NCBI GenBank assembly: GCA_013397075.1
Contig: VWZS01007625.1
Coordinates: forward strand, 265,874-329,873
Direction: 5' to 3'
Source of the DNA: Rhabdornis inornatus
Lineage: Eukaryota; Chordata; Aves; Passeriformes; Rhabdornithidae
Length of the DNA stretch: 64,000 bases
In this document: positions 1 through 13,800 of the stretch, one piece after another
Layout of the letters: every line of letters begins with the position of its first letter
Position numbering within the stretch: the first letter of the stretch is position 1
Notes under the pieces: generated by a model
What the model saw: only the letters and a program-made list of their open reading frames with translations
What the model was told of the DNA's origin: nothing
The model's database searches: none
Program-made: the position numbers and the translations under genes

Positions 1-3000
1 TTCCCTTTCTATTTACTGGAAGCAAGGGAGAACAAAACAGACTTGAGAATTGTGGTGCAGATGCTGTGGCAGAATATGAAGGATGAGCTGGTTGAGTTAG
101 TGTTTACTTCTTTTGGAAATAAGCAGGGAGTTCAAAAGGAAAAAAAACAGCTCCCTCAATACTGGGCCTTGGTACTGTCTTTTAAACCCTCCACTGAACC
201 TGCTGACATTTTTGGAAGTTTGTGAAACTACTTCACAAGCTGTGGCAGATCATTGATTGTTGAGGCTGTGTCACAGTAATCAATGCTATAAGGTTCTGCT
301 TCACCTCTCTCTCTCTTTTCACTCCAGTTTTTCTGGGATGAAGTGCCTTGTACAGTGAACTGTAAATTTGGGGACATGGGTAAAACCACTCCTGTTCAGT
401 GACTTCCACAGAGCTACACTAGTTTATGTGTACATAAATATGTGGATATTTGGTTAATAGCCTGATCTGCTAAGGTGGTGGGCACTGTGAAGGGTGCAGG
501 AGAATAATCCAAGATTCACAGGGACTAAGCAGAGTGTAAAATGGGAAGGAACACTCAAGAGGTGGTATTCTGTGTTTCAGGAGTAGTTGACTGAAGAATC
601 ACGTCTGGTCCCACTGAGAAGTAAATTTGACATGCACAAAAAATTGTTACTTGAAGACCAGGGTAGAAGTTTAAGCACATTAGTGGTCAGATTGGCAGGG
701 TGTAAGAAAATGGGAATTTTCCAGAGAATGTGTTGTTAATAGAGAGGAGAAAGTAGCATGGCTTGGAAGACAAATCTGGTTCCTAATATAAATGCCAAAA
801 TAGAAAAACTTGCTGGAAAAAAGGGAAAATTACAGATGTGTAGCACAGAAAAGCATCAGAGTGATAATACTGTCAATCAAATGAATGTGTGATGGCTGAT
901 TCCATGGCTGTGGACTTATAACATAGGAGTAATAAAACGTTTTACAGATATCAGAAAATTAAGTTTGCTGCATTTTAATGTTATTCAAATGTGTAATTTC
1001 CTTGGGCTTTGCTTCTACTTAATTTGCTAACACAAGGCATCTAGAGAATGCAAAATGAAATTTTTGTTAGCTCCAATCATAATGAGTCATTTGTAAACAA
1101 GCATAAAAGGTTAGAGACATAAATACATCACTTTAACATTAATGCTAAAGTTCTTTGAGACTGATTCTTTGACCACTCTTAGTTTCTGTGACCTCAGAGA
1201 TCTGACTTTGGATTTTAAGTCCAAAGTTTATGAGAGGCATTTTAGCAAAAAGCAAAGCCAGGGGAGTTTCACTCTCAGCAGAAGTTATCTTATATGAGAG
1301 GTTTTATAATCTTCATTACAGACCATGTACCTTCCCAGGCTCTGATAATGAACACTGTGTATCCAGAAAATAACAGTTCATACTGATTTTAGTTCATAGA
1401 GAGGCTCATGCATTTGAAATCTGGGTGAATTTCCATGTTCAGACCGAAACTAACACACTAACAACCACGTCTGCCTACACACACACACCTGAAATAAGAA
1501 ATTGTAAATTTGCTTTTCAATAAAAAACCTTGCAAAGGCCTATTTTGATATTTCCTAAACCCAGTAGCATTCTGTTCAGTTTGAAATTTTTCTCACAGCT
1601 AATGGTTCTATCAAAATTACTTAAAATCTGCATATAATAACTCAAATTTCTATCTCAGTTTCACATGGGAAGATTTCTGGAATCTCAGGTATGGTCATAT
1701 AACAGAAGTTCCCCACCTACTTTTGCTTTCCAATTTGAAATTATTAAATGTAGTGTGGAGTGTTGTCCTGATTTACTACACTAGAAAGACTTTGACAAAA
1801 ATTCCTTTAATTTCAATGTTATGGGAGATAAGTTACTTAAAAGTAAGCCTTGCTAAGTCATAGAACATTCATGATATTCTGAGTATCACTGGATGGAGTT
1901 CAAAGTGCACGTCTCACAAATGTACCTGAAAACCAAATTAAGGCACAGAACTAAGGTTTATTGGTCACTCTGTTCTACTCTCTGCTTCAGAGGCCCCTTG
2001 ACCCACAGCCATTGTATTTTTCCTTCTGCAGAAAGAAATGCAAACCCCTTTTCAGACCGTAGGAGTCATCAGAATCCAGCAAACCTGCTGTGACCAGTGA
2101 TTAATTGGGAAGGGAAATAGATGAACTGATTGCATCTTTTGCTCCCACAAATGGACTGTATGAGAATCATGAACTTTTATTTCATGGTTTGATTTTTGAC
2201 CCTTCTTGTTATGTACAGTGAGGAAATAGATTTTTGGTTTCTTTAGCATGATTTCAGGGCACCTCTACTATTTAACTCATATACAGCCTCATTTATCACA
2301 AGCTTTATAAAATACTGAGCTTTGGTAGCATTCAGGGCTCCAGATTCCAGAAGGCATTGCTGTAGTCCTGTTAATATGCAAAACTGTGTTCCTGGTCTTC
2401 CAAAACATTTTTTTTGCAAAGTCACTGGGAAAGCTGGGCAAGCCTGGAATGCAGTTGTTGACCAGTTGATTTCCTTCATTCTGACCTCAGTTTTCAAGCA
2501 CAAAGAGCCCTTTTGGCTGCTTGGTGTGATATGCTAAGGCCAGCTCTTAGCTAATGCCCAGAAGCAGCACTGTGCAATATTCACATCAGCAGAAATTGTG
2601 TGAACCCTGGGACCCGCTGGGCAGAGCCATCGTATCTGTGCAGCTCCCCAGCCAGCCTGAGCAACTGACCCAGGAACTGAAAATGGGACTGGGATGCTCA
2701 AAAAAGGTCCCCAGCATCACCAGTGGCAGTTTGGGAAGGTAGAGTTGTTGGGGTTTTCTGGACCTTGGTTTTCAATCTTATGGTGTTTTAATGGAGCATG
2801 AAATACGGACACAAAACCAAGTTTGAAGTGAGTTTTTGAGACTTCTGGGGGAGTTTGTTCCTGATTAGATAGAAATTCATGAGAGCAATCACATGGAACC
2901 ACCTAAGAAGATGGGTTAGACACGAATTCCAGTATTTTACTACTAGTTTTCCCCTTTTTATTACCTGGGTTTTTTATAGATTCTGTAGCTATTGAAGAGT

Positions 3001-4870
3001 TGGAGGAGCACTGGCATTGCTTTTTAGGGCCTGGGATATCATGGGTTTCCCATTCTGGCTAACTGTTTTTGTTGTTTCTGAAAGCACGCACTAGGAGAGC
3101 TCAATATCCAGAGTGCCAACCATTCTGAAAATGTGGAAATAGCCATTTTCTGCTGAAATACTGATGGTAGAGACAGACATTGAGTAACAGAGACAGATGG
3201 ACAAGTAGAATGTGTAAAAGCTACAAGAGCAACTATCTAGAAAAGTTGACAGCTATAAATATAACACATTGAAAATTAATTTACAATGTTCAGCCTGTCT
3301 GTCCCACTTTTCTGTCTGGGACCTGTGTTAACATTATACACTTAAGACATTATATCATTATTCTTATTTTAATGCATTTCATGCCGATAGATTTAATATA
3401 AACAGAGGTGCTGACAGGAGCTTCAGTTTAAACAGGTTTAAATGTGAATTTGACTTTATGATTCTCATCAGGGAAAAAGACTAAACAGTTTAGGTTGATT
3501 AAATTTTCTTAAAGCTGCAGCTAAATATAATGAAAGCCATTTGTGCATTTTTTTGCAGGAAAATTGAGTGGCTCAATGTTAGTGACTGACAGCTTGGTGA
3601 AATGAATTCTTTTCTTGTGAAACAGAGTCAAAACAGTTTCTATTTTTCATAAACTTCTGCAAGGTAGTTTCAATTTTCTGATTTTCAGAGGAAGCTTAGC
3701 TTGCCCATTTAAGAGTGGGCTTATTAGACCAAACTATATATGTCAAATTTCTAAAAATACAGATTGTACCAGATATTCCTTAAATATTATGTTTTCTTGT
3801 GCTATGGACATCACAGTGATCAATTTTTTTCTTCCTTTTTTAAAAATCAAATTTCTCCTTTTAAAATTTTATTTATGTAGTGTTGTGAGTAGGTAAAGCC
3901 TAGAGATCTGACTCAGCCTGAAAACCTATTTAGGCATGGACCAGATTGCAAGCAGGGTCTATCACATGAAAAAAGGTGGTGGTGTGAACTTAGAAATAAA
4001 TAATGGGTCAGGCTATGGCTAAAGCTGATACATGTTTACTAGAGGTTACGTTTGCACAGGAAAAGTGTCATATTCCTGCTCTGAAACAAAGCCATTTCAA
4101 CTATACTGAAGGGGAATACTGTACCCATATGCAGACTTCTTTGTAATCTTTTCCCTGGAGCAGGATCTGAGTGTGTGCAGAGGCATTTTGGATGTCATTG
4201 TCACGGAAATATCACCCCCAGGATTCCCAGTTGTGCCGTGGTTTCTCAGTGTTGAGGATTGCCCATCGCAGTGTGAGGATATCCTTGCTCACAGGTAACT
4301 TTGGGACCAAAAACCAGAGGTATTGGCCCAGGGGTGAACACCTGGGAAGGGTAACAGCCACCTGACCAGTCCAAGGGTTCCAAGACTGCTCCCACACACA
4401 AATCAGCTTTTTACAAGTGGAACTAACTCTAGGAAAGCTTCAGCTTTATTTTTGGTCAAAAAGTGATTCAGCCTCTTCCTGTTCTTGCAAATTACAGAAA
4501 TACGCCTTCACAAAAGCTCAATCCTTTTTGACATGTTCTTAGGGATTATTTAATATTCTTGGCTCCAGTGTGGTATTTCATAGGACAGGAACTCGGAGAC
4601 AAATGCTCTGTGTCTTTGTTCGGGTTGTTTTTGAAGTTGCCTGAAAAATCAGATTAGACATCATAGCCTGTGTCACTTTTCTGTGCACTCTAGTAACTTG
4701 CAACATCTTGCTGCTTTTTTGACATCTTTTGCCCCACTGGTGTTAAAAGTCACTCAAGTCCACAGATGTTAACTTTGGAAAAGAACTTTCCATAATAAAT
4801 CCATTTGAATTATGTTCCCGGTTAAGTGATAACGTGGATAACTGGTCAGTTCAAATACTTGGCCGCTGGC
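1..4870. other. AT-rich unique DNA, no gene recognised
   Basis: I see no convincing exon, RNA gene or mobile element here. The few short open frames (60-86 codons, for example around 2243-2537 on both strands) have no recognisable domain and overlap antisense frames of similar length, as chance frames do. CpG is very rare (2 in the first kilobase), as expected of methylated vertebrate DNA. A short CA run lies near 1478-1488. On the minus strand at about 2945-2985 a TATA-like sequence is followed by AATAAA, but I found no LTR ends around it. Confidence 0.7.
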
Positions 4871-4935
4871 TCCCTGTGACTTTATGAGAAATCACATCCC
4901 TGCTCTGTGCCTCAGTTTCCTTTCACCTCTCCATC
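4871..4935 (+). repeat. MIR-like SINE relic (core to 3' part)
   Basis: The segment reads CTGTGAC, then a degraded stretch, then TGCTCTGTGCCTCAGTTTCC (4901-4920). This matches the order of the MIR core and tail known from amniotes: 'CTGTGTGACCTTGGG', then 'CTCTGTGCCTCAGTTTCC'. The 3' continuation after the CAGTTTCC block is too diverged to follow. MIR is a tRNA-derived SINE active before the amniote radiation, so a copy in a bird would be very old and probably immobile. The identification rests on remembered consensus, not on an alignment. Confidence 0.55.
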
Positions 4936-7900
4936 TTCTGAGCCGCCACACCTTGTGTTTGGAGCAAATTTAGAAACTCAGAGAAAGAAGAGCAAAACTG
5001 CTTTGCTTAGAGTGCGTACTTATCAGTTAACATTACTTTTTCCTACAGTTAGACTTACATAGAAAATAAGGGAAATTCTCATGCCTGGTGTGTCAAACTC
5101 AGTTCTGTTGGTGACCAAGAATCTGCATGTAGGGGGACATTGAAAAATCTTTCAGATGTGTTTCCAAATTTTCTTGTGATCCACTAACCTGCATTCCAGC
5201 TATTGCACTGAGCAACAGAATCTCAGCTGTTTTTTCACCAGCTCAAACACTTATTATTAGCTCTGTCATCCTCTAATTTTTAAGGCATATTTTTGGCACC
5301 AGTTCCTTCTCTTCTTGGCCATTTTTTGAGCATAAAATAAGACCACAGCAGCTTCCACACTTGCCAGGCCTGCAATAGGAAGTATCCTTAGGGATAACTG
5401 TCTCAGTATTTGGAAACATATTCCTCTGGTGTCACTAGATTGCAAGTTTCCAAGGATATCTTTGGACAGTCCCACTATTAGATTTATTCAGAAAGTCGAA
5501 GGGGTCAGTGAGTGCATGGGAAAGAGGAGCAGTGGGAGCAGTAAAGGCTACCAGATGTGAGGGTTCACTACAGGGAGAGATTTCATCCCAACAATGACAA
5601 TGGCCCCAGAACCAACGCTTGGACCATTGCCTTGCAACTTTTCCAGGTATCACAAGTTACAAATCTTGTTGAAACCACTATGTACTGAACTCAAAGTCCA
5701 TCCAATCTGACAGAAACCTGTTTGAGTGGCTTGAAGGGCGATGCTCCTGGCAGCAGCACCCCAGAGCTTCCCTCTGCTCAGCTGGGCATTCCAAGCACGT
5801 GTGGGGAGGAGCAGCTCTGCCTGGCAGGGACCCAGGGGTGACACTGGCTCAGAGGCACCAGCACAGGACAGGAATGATGTGCTTTCTGTTGGAGAATACA
5901 TGGATTTAATCAGGGCTTCTTGTTTAATAACAACATTCATTTATACGTTCGCTTATTACCAGAGACAGCATGAAAAATCTGGCAAGGGAACCTCAGTGGT
6001 AAATGGATTTTGTCTTGCATAAAATGACCATCTCTGTGTCAGCTATCAAAGCTGTGAAAGCATGCTTGGAGCCACCCCAAATATAACATTGCTATTCACT
6101 TCCTTTTCACTTAGCCATAGTTGCCTCATGAACTGGAATGTGCAACTCCAACTGGCTTCCTTGGAGGACAGAAATCTCCTGTTCTTGCCATACAGAATAA
6201 AATAATAAGTAGTAAATAAAAGAAAGCTTTTTCATTATAAGGAAATTCTTCCTTCTGTGAAGACTTTCTTGTGAAAAGTAATAGATGCAGGATTAAAAAA
6301 GGGAGAGCAAGAATGACCTGTGACAAGACTTTAAAATATTTGCTTGAATCCAATCCACCCACTCATTTGTAAAACACTCAGTTAAATAGGTCTAAAACAA
6401 AGGGCAATAAAGATAGCTGGACACTGAACAATTAGCAATACAATTGGTCATGAATACTTCTCCCTGTTTGCAAAGTTTTTGTGAAAAAGGGAATCATTCT
6501 GAGTGGCTTTTTTAAATGTGTATTTTTAAGATGCATTCACAGGAACACATAATTCAGAAATGTGTTGGGCTGCGTGTTTGTATCTGCAATATCTTCTCTG
6601 ACAGCAAAGACCACACAGACTGCTTTGGGATGTGGAGCCATTCTCTCCAGATTTTTTTTAAATTTTCTTCTTTTGAATTAGTTCTAGGTCTTAATTCTAA
6701 ATCTGTGCAATACCTAGTGTAAAGAAGCACAGACTGGAAGGACTGCAGAGGGAATGGATTTTTAGATAATGCTAAGTTCTTTCAGTCATGGATTTTTTAC
6801 ATGTACATGTCAGTACATAAGAAGTACAAAAGCAATGTCGTGGATGGTTTTGCTGGTGCTCCCCCCTAAAATCCTTTTGTAATTAATGCAAAGACTCAAA
6901 AAAATTTCAGCAGGGCTGAATCTGATCTTAAATCCTTCAGGGATGGGGACCAAGTGCATATACCTTTAGCACTTAAAAAAATTCTGGTAGTATAATTTTG
7001 GACTTCACTGTCCCAAAGCCTCTGCCCAAGGCAGGACAGGTGTTCAGAGTCAGACTTTGGGCATCTCAAGGCCTGTTTGCAATAACGTGTGAATGCACAC
7101 AAAACTCAGATTGCTGCCCCTGAGCCTCTCTGTGCTGTGAGAGCTCCATGTCCATCTCATGCAGAGCTCTGCACCTCAAGGAAAGGTGGATTAGTGATTT
7201 GGCAGGTGGGGCTCATCTGAGCAGTCTGAGGATGGAGGAATGGGCTCTGTGAATGGGTGATCTGTTTGGCTGTGCTTCCTTTTTATGTCTGGGTTTTCCT
7301 ATAATCAGTGCAGAGAAATGGTCAGGGGAGTTCATCTGTTCCATGTACCTACCTCAGGTGAGAGGAATTGGAGACTAAAAGTGTCTGACTATGATTGTTC
7401 CATTTCCAAACTTGTCCTGGCTAAGGAGTAGACATGGGATATTTGTGGGGGAAGGATATTTCTGATGAAGAAACTTGTCTCAGTTTGTGGATTTTGAGCA
7501 CTCCTTAATCCAGCAGTGAATGCTGCACAGGCATGCAGCTACAATAATTATATTGAGAGCAAATGTGTTAAAAACAATATAACAGAATTTTAAGACCTGT
7601 CATTACTACACAGCCATGAGTCAGTGAAAATATTCCAGGAGACGTGGGGCAGAAGCAACGAAAGCAATTCAATAAAAATATTCATATTTATGCCTAAAGT
7701 GGCGTCAGAGGCAGAGTTTGTCACAAACTTCAGGCAAGAAACCTTACAAAAACTCGTGAGACAAGCTCATACACAGACATGTGACGGTAGAAACTGCAGG
7801 GATTATTTTATAAGCAATCACTTAAGCACTGCACAACAAAAATGTAACACTTCCCTGTTGCTATTCTCACATTTCATAACAGTGCACAGAGAATTCCAAT

Positions 7901-10790
7901 TTGATGTTCTCAGAATTTATGTGATGTCTGCATTGAAGAGAGTCTGTAATACACTTCTCTGTTGGGGTGAAGGAAATCATCACTTTTGTGTTTGTTGGAC
8001 TCCAACAACCTTTTTGAACAGGATCCCATGCTGCTGCTGGTGCTGTTTAGGAGCTGGACCAGGAGATATGCTGTTACTTCTCAGCTTCAGAAAGCTGGGA
8101 AAGCATGTGCACTTCTGGATCTGTTTTTTCCCATCAGCAGCCTTTGGTGTGAGGTTTTCTTTTATCCTTTTAAAGTGAAAAAACCCCAAGTATTTTGCAA
8201 TTATTTCCTATTTACTTAACGAAGGCCGTGCACACCTTAACTTCCCCATCTCCATGGGATGTGGTGAAGGTTAGAGGTCTTTCCTCATCCCACAGGTCTG
8301 ATGTTAATGTAGAATTTCCAAGAGAGGAGTTTAGACTTTTTTCTTCTTGATAGGACTTCCATGTCTATTTATACTGCAAACAAACCAAAGTTTAAATTTT
8401 CAGATTCTGGCTATCTATGATCAGATAGACTGAACATTGCTGTCTTCCAAGCCCTCTTAAATATTCTGCCTTTCCTAAAGATCATTTTCCAAACAAACTG
8501 CTTAGATTTCAATTACAAACTGGGATTCAGCCAAACACAGCTGCCTGCCCTCTGACAGTGAGATCTTCCTGGACCACATTTCTCAGCAATGTTGGGAGCC
8601 AGGGATTAAAGTCACTTTCCATCCACACAGGCAGCCACAAGTGGCCTGAAGACTTAAAGTATCTTCACAAACGGGGTTTATGCTACACAAATTATTTCCT
8701 TGCTCCAACTCCCGTGGATAAGGCAACTATTGAAATTATAGCAATGTATTTTCAATCAAATTCAATCCTCGCTGAGGCTACTTTCAACAGTTATATAAAT
8801 CTAACTTTTTATAGCAGAATGTATTATAATAATTACAAAAAAATTTAAGCATGTCTGTCATGAGCTACATCTGATACAACCAAATTCTTATTCACTAATT
8901 CAGCTGAGCAAACAGAGGATGTAAGCAGCCTTTTCATCCTCTGCTTCTGTGTCTTGTGAACTGTGCAGTCGAGAATTCCACCCCAAAATAAACACATATC
9001 AGCAATTTACTAAATGTGCAAACAGCTTCTAATGCTGTGTGTGTTTAATTTTAGTCACAGGAGCACTTCTGTAGAGGGTTCATGTATATATATAAGGATT
9101 AATTCAGAGAAAGAGGGTCTTTTATGCATGCATTTAATTGCCAAAGTGAAATCCTATGTTTATTAGAAGCAGAAATGCAGGCTCTAGAGCATTTGAAATG
9201 CCAGTTTGTGGAAACATCCCCTTGTTCTCTGTGTGACTGATACAAATACTACTTCAGCAATTATACAAATATTGGCTGCCTCAGTAAAGCAATGTATAGG
9301 CTGATTTCAGTAAATAATTACAAGTTTCATCATGTCTGTAAGAGCTGAAATAAAAATCGGCAGGATGGGGTATGGATGTGTATTTTCATTGGTTTACTTG
9401 TTTCTGCTGGGATGTTCTATGATTATGCACACAGCTTACCTGAACATCACATGGAAGGGGATTATCAGAGAATCCAGATATTGTCAACCACAAGGAGTGA
9501 AAAACTTCCCAAGGTGGAAGCGCAGCTCAGCCTGTTTGAATGCACCTGGAATACCACAGGCTTCTTTGTGGGTAACTCTTTTTTCAGAACCACAGCTTAC
9601 AGAACTGGAAATGTCCCTCTCTGTCCTATTAAGAACACATCCAAATGTTTTTTCCCAGTGTGGAATGCAGCCTCACTCAGCCTTTGATGAGCAGCAGACA
9701 CTTGTTCAACACCACCATTAAAGAGCTTCCAGCAGAACATCTTATGCCTGTATAAGCAAACAATTTGTCAAGCAGGAAAGAATAATTTTGGATCCTCTGC
9801 CATCTGCCCGTTTGAAGGCCTGTCCCACTTGCAGCACAAAGTGCTTAATTCTGCACTTAAGAGGGCAGGAGAGATTGTTGCCAGAATTGCTATCTCAATT
9901 GCCACGTTATTTGTTTTTATTGCAATAGTTCTGCAATGAGGTTTTGCAGCTTTACACTTCCCAGAAAAAAATTTAAATACAGGCTGCCACAAAGAAAGGA
10001 GGCTCAAGAAATCTGAGCAGCCTCAGGCAAAACTGTTCTCATTTGCATATTTTTAGTTTGAAAATCTATGTTTCTTTCTTCTACTATGAAATACCTGTGG
10101 GGAGGGATGTGTGGAGCATCAGTCAGTTAGGTATTCAGACAGAAGTGCAGAGTGGAGAGACAGAGAAAGGCTTTGCTGAAATCGATAGAAGATCTCTCAT
10201 TTTTTACAAGTAATGCCAAATTATTTTTGGGAGCAGAGCATTCATGATTCATTGCTCAGGATCACTATGAGTAAAGCACTCCCTGATCCTGGTCCCAGAG
10301 GTCTTACAGCTAAAATGTGAAGGAAGCATCAGCAGAGTAGTTAGAGACCAGAAAGAACATGAGGAAGATTCTGTGGCTCAGCGTGGAGAGCAATTTGCCT
10401 ATAAAATACATTTCAATATCCCACGAGCAGATGAGGCAGCGTGGAGACCTCAGCAGACCAAGTTCTGGCATTTCACAGAAATGTTCCTGTTAAGGAATTA
10501 AGCAGGGACATATCTCAGGTTACAAGACTTTCTTGGTGTCAGAATGGGAGGAGCCCTTTAGTAACCTGGTGCTTTTGCAGGGCTTGACCTAAGGCATTAA
10601 TGACCAGATAAATGTTCTTTAAAAAGTCTCAGGGTGGTGTTATTTGAGGTAGTATAGTTGATCAAATACTGTTGATGGTCCCATAGCAATTATCTATTTT
10701 GGACTTTTGTACTGAATTATGAATATTTGGCTTTCTAATAGACAATTGGTTTTAAATACCCACTATTTCCTAACTGTTTGTGGGGAGGCA
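4936..10790. other. Unique DNA, no gene recognised
   Basis: The longest open frame is 7624-8178 (+, 184 codons). It has no signal peptide, domain or repeat that I recognise. It overlaps shorter open frames in another plus frame and on the minus strand at its 3' end, so I treat it as chance. A second open stretch at 9332-9721 is open in two plus frames at once, which also argues against coding. No RNA gene or element end was seen. Confidence 0.65.
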
Positions 10791-10808
10791 GATATATAGA
10801 TATATAGA
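10791..10808. repeat. (ATATAG)n short simple repeat
   Basis: About three copies of a GATATATA-type unit with a period of 8 bases, next to further TA-rich sequence. It is too short to be a useful polymorphic marker without confirmation. Confidence 0.7.
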
Positions 10809-10812
10809 CATA

Positions 10813-13800
10813 AGTATGCCTTTTTCCCATACTTTCTTTCTTTTCAGATTTTTTTCCGAGTTCTGGGTATGTTGAGCTGTTTTTAGGCAGAAACCTACAA
10901 TATTGCATTTATGATTAATCAATAAAAGGATTTCTGCTTTTTCATAGCATATGCAAATTGTCTTCGAGGGTCAGCATGACTCTGGTGTGGTTCTCATTTT
11001 TAAAAGAAAAATATACTGTTAGCTGCCATAAAACAAAACCAAAGCCTTAAATGAAAAAAAAGAAATCAATAAACAATATTTATTAGAGGCACATGGAAGG
11101 TATTTGCATGTTTGTGGCTACACCTAATTATAAATAGGTTTTCATAGCTGTTAGAAAGCTGCTGCTGTAATATGTGTTAGAACTGAGAAGGTCCATTTTC
11201 CAGGATTGGGTGGGATCATTTCTCAGCCAGAACTGCTGTTCTCTGCACTCACCACTTTCGACATCAGACTCGGTTTGCAGAGCATACTTGGAAAAGGCTC
11301 CAACCTCTCGCAAGGCAGGATGATCAAGCTGTCCTAATCAGGATTTTCACACCAAGTATTCCCAGGGTTTAGCCCCCTGTCCATCCGCTGGAGGGGGTTT
11401 GCAGCCCCTGCACTGAGAAATTCAGTGCATGTCTATTGGCAGACAGCTTTTCTTCATCTTCTTTCCTCTCCTTGACTATAAATGCCATTTAAAAAACCAC
11501 TCATCTGACTTGTTTCAGAGAGTAATATGCATCAGGTGCTCCCTCTCCTGAAATACTTTCCTGCTAGAACTGCTCACTGATTGTTCTCCTGTTCTCCTCT
11601 GCTTCCTTTTCCAATCTGTTCTTATTCCACTGCCCTTCTTTCTCCCAGATCCTTTTTGGAAAGCAAAAAGCCGGGAGTGATGGCTGAGCCACACATTTTA
11701 GCAAATGGCTGACCCCTTCCCTGGCACTCAGCTCGTGGAAGAGATTGAAAGGACCTCCCTGACGGTGAAATGACAGACAGAGGAGAGACCCCTGGACCTC
11801 ATTGAGTAAGAGCTTGTCTACAGTGGGAATTCAAGGAAGCACAGTAATGATTCCTGGGGGTTAGTGCTGTGTGGATAAAGCTTTTTTGTCAGCTTGAACA
11901 GTTCCTGCACTGCACAGGCAGCAATGTTCTCTCTTTGGAATGCTTTGTAGCTGGGATCCTGACAAGCAGCTACTGCAGAAATGATGGCATAAATCCCATC
12001 TCTTCAGATAGGTGTGCCTCAGGTGGGTGCACTTCAAATAAAAGTGTGTAGCATCCCTCATTGCACAGCATCTCAGCAATCCCTGTGACCTGGACATGTC
12101 CCTGCATCGCACTTTCAGTGCAATTGGGAAGTTACAATGCTGAAACTGAAGCTCATTTTGGCATTGTCACAAATGAAATCATTACAGAAAACAGTTCCTG
12201 TATGTTTGCAATATCTCTGGGCACTGGTGACAGGATCACTGCTTGCTGCACATTGGCTTTCTGGAGCAAAGAGCTAAACTTCAGCTCTCTGTCTGGCAAA
12301 CTCAGGGAATTTGGATTGGAACTGAAGCTGCAGCACATACATTAATAATTTTCTTCAGTAACTTGTTTATTCATTTCCATTCTGCCACTGCTGGGTCAGA
12401 GTTTTGGCAGGAAAGTACAATATTTGGCAAAACTCCCACGCTCTGTGTGCAATGTATTCATGTTGCATATAACACACATGCAGCAGTCTGCACAAACGCT
12501 TGAAATGGGATCAATAGGAAGTGATTGAGTGCTTTTGGTAACAGGAGTCTGCACAGTGAGTCCCATTTTCAGAGCTCAGTGTCCAGCAGCTGCCAGAGAA
12601 AGAATTACAAGTTTGCCTGCCTACTTGTGAGGCTCAACCCCTGTGCTGTGCACTGCAAAGAACTGGAGCTACCCCTCAACTCCAGACAATGAGCTTCAGC
12701 AAATTCAGGTTTCGTTTTCAGGGGCAGATATTTCATTGCTTCCTTCTGCCTTTCTCCAAAAGATGATTCCTGCCAGTCACTGAAAGATGGTGTTAGGTTT
12801 CATGAGTGCCTCTTACTTCATGGCAAATTTTCCAGTGGAAACTCCTCTTTTTTGCATTGCCCAGACACTGTGGTGGTGGCGTTTTTTGAAGGGAATGTGC
12901 AATTTCTCATTAGCCGTGGTGCCCTGCTCATTTCATTTTAATTAATTTCAGTTTAGGTTTTCTGATAATTGTATTATGAATCGGAGTTTTCAGTTTGCTC
13001 TGAATATTCACATGCTGCAGACTGCAACAAAGGCTGAAATTCACAGATTTTACTTTAATAAAAGTCCCGTTGAGAAGAAACATGAATTTTATTATTTCTC
13101 CAGACTCACATTTTTCAGTATTTCTACTATTTTTTCTTTTTAACACAGAGCCCATTCGAAGTGCCCTTTGGCCATATTTATGACATGAGGCAGAACAAGT
13201 AGATTTGGTTGTGTATTTTGTAACTGAAGCTAGACTGCTTCTACCTCATTTCTTATGGAGTAACAGAATGTCTAATTTGACTAATTTAATTTCAACCATT
13301 AAAAAAGCAAATGTGGGGAAAACGCAGTAATTGACAAAACATAAATTATTATTTCCCTGAAGCCAAAGTGTCACTATGCAAAAAAAAAAGTTATTCTTTG
13401 ATTAGAGATCCCAGGATTAGGTTTCTCTCCTTTTTTTCTGTATTTGTATTTTGGTAATTTTTTGTTTTTATATATTTTAAGGAAAATGTCTAAGCAAATA
13501 TATTCAAATTCTTACTCCACAAACACCAACAAAAATTGTTTGTTTCGTTAGACATAAAATAGGAGACTTCTTAAAGATGCTGTTTTGTTTTTCTTTTTAA
13601 ATTTTATACAAAATTTATTAGCCAGGCAGCTATTTCTGATCAAGATACAGCCAAATAAGAAAAGAAAAATCCATTATAAATCTTCTCATTTGCAGTGGAG
13701 AAAACAAGTAGAAAATAAAGGAAATCTTGTTTAGAGAAGAAAATGTCCTTTGTTTTTATTCTCTACTGACTCTACCACATATCTGTTTTTAAACAATTAA

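Noticed and set aside
2940..2990. Minus-strand TATA followed by AATAAA, as in an LTR
   Set aside because: No TG...CA ends or flanking duplication found around it.
7624..8178. 184-codon open frame on plus
   Set aside because: No domain, signal or composition bias that I recognise, and part of it overlaps open frames in another register and on the other strand. Treated as chance.
10645..10665. TGAGGTAGTATAGTT, similar to let-7
   Set aside because: The central GGTTG of let-7 is missing and there is no pairing arm nearby to form a precursor hairpin.
11370..11402. GC hairpin as a structured RNA or terminator
   Set aside because: An isolated 8-bp stem with no second conserved feature; expected by chance in 64 kb.
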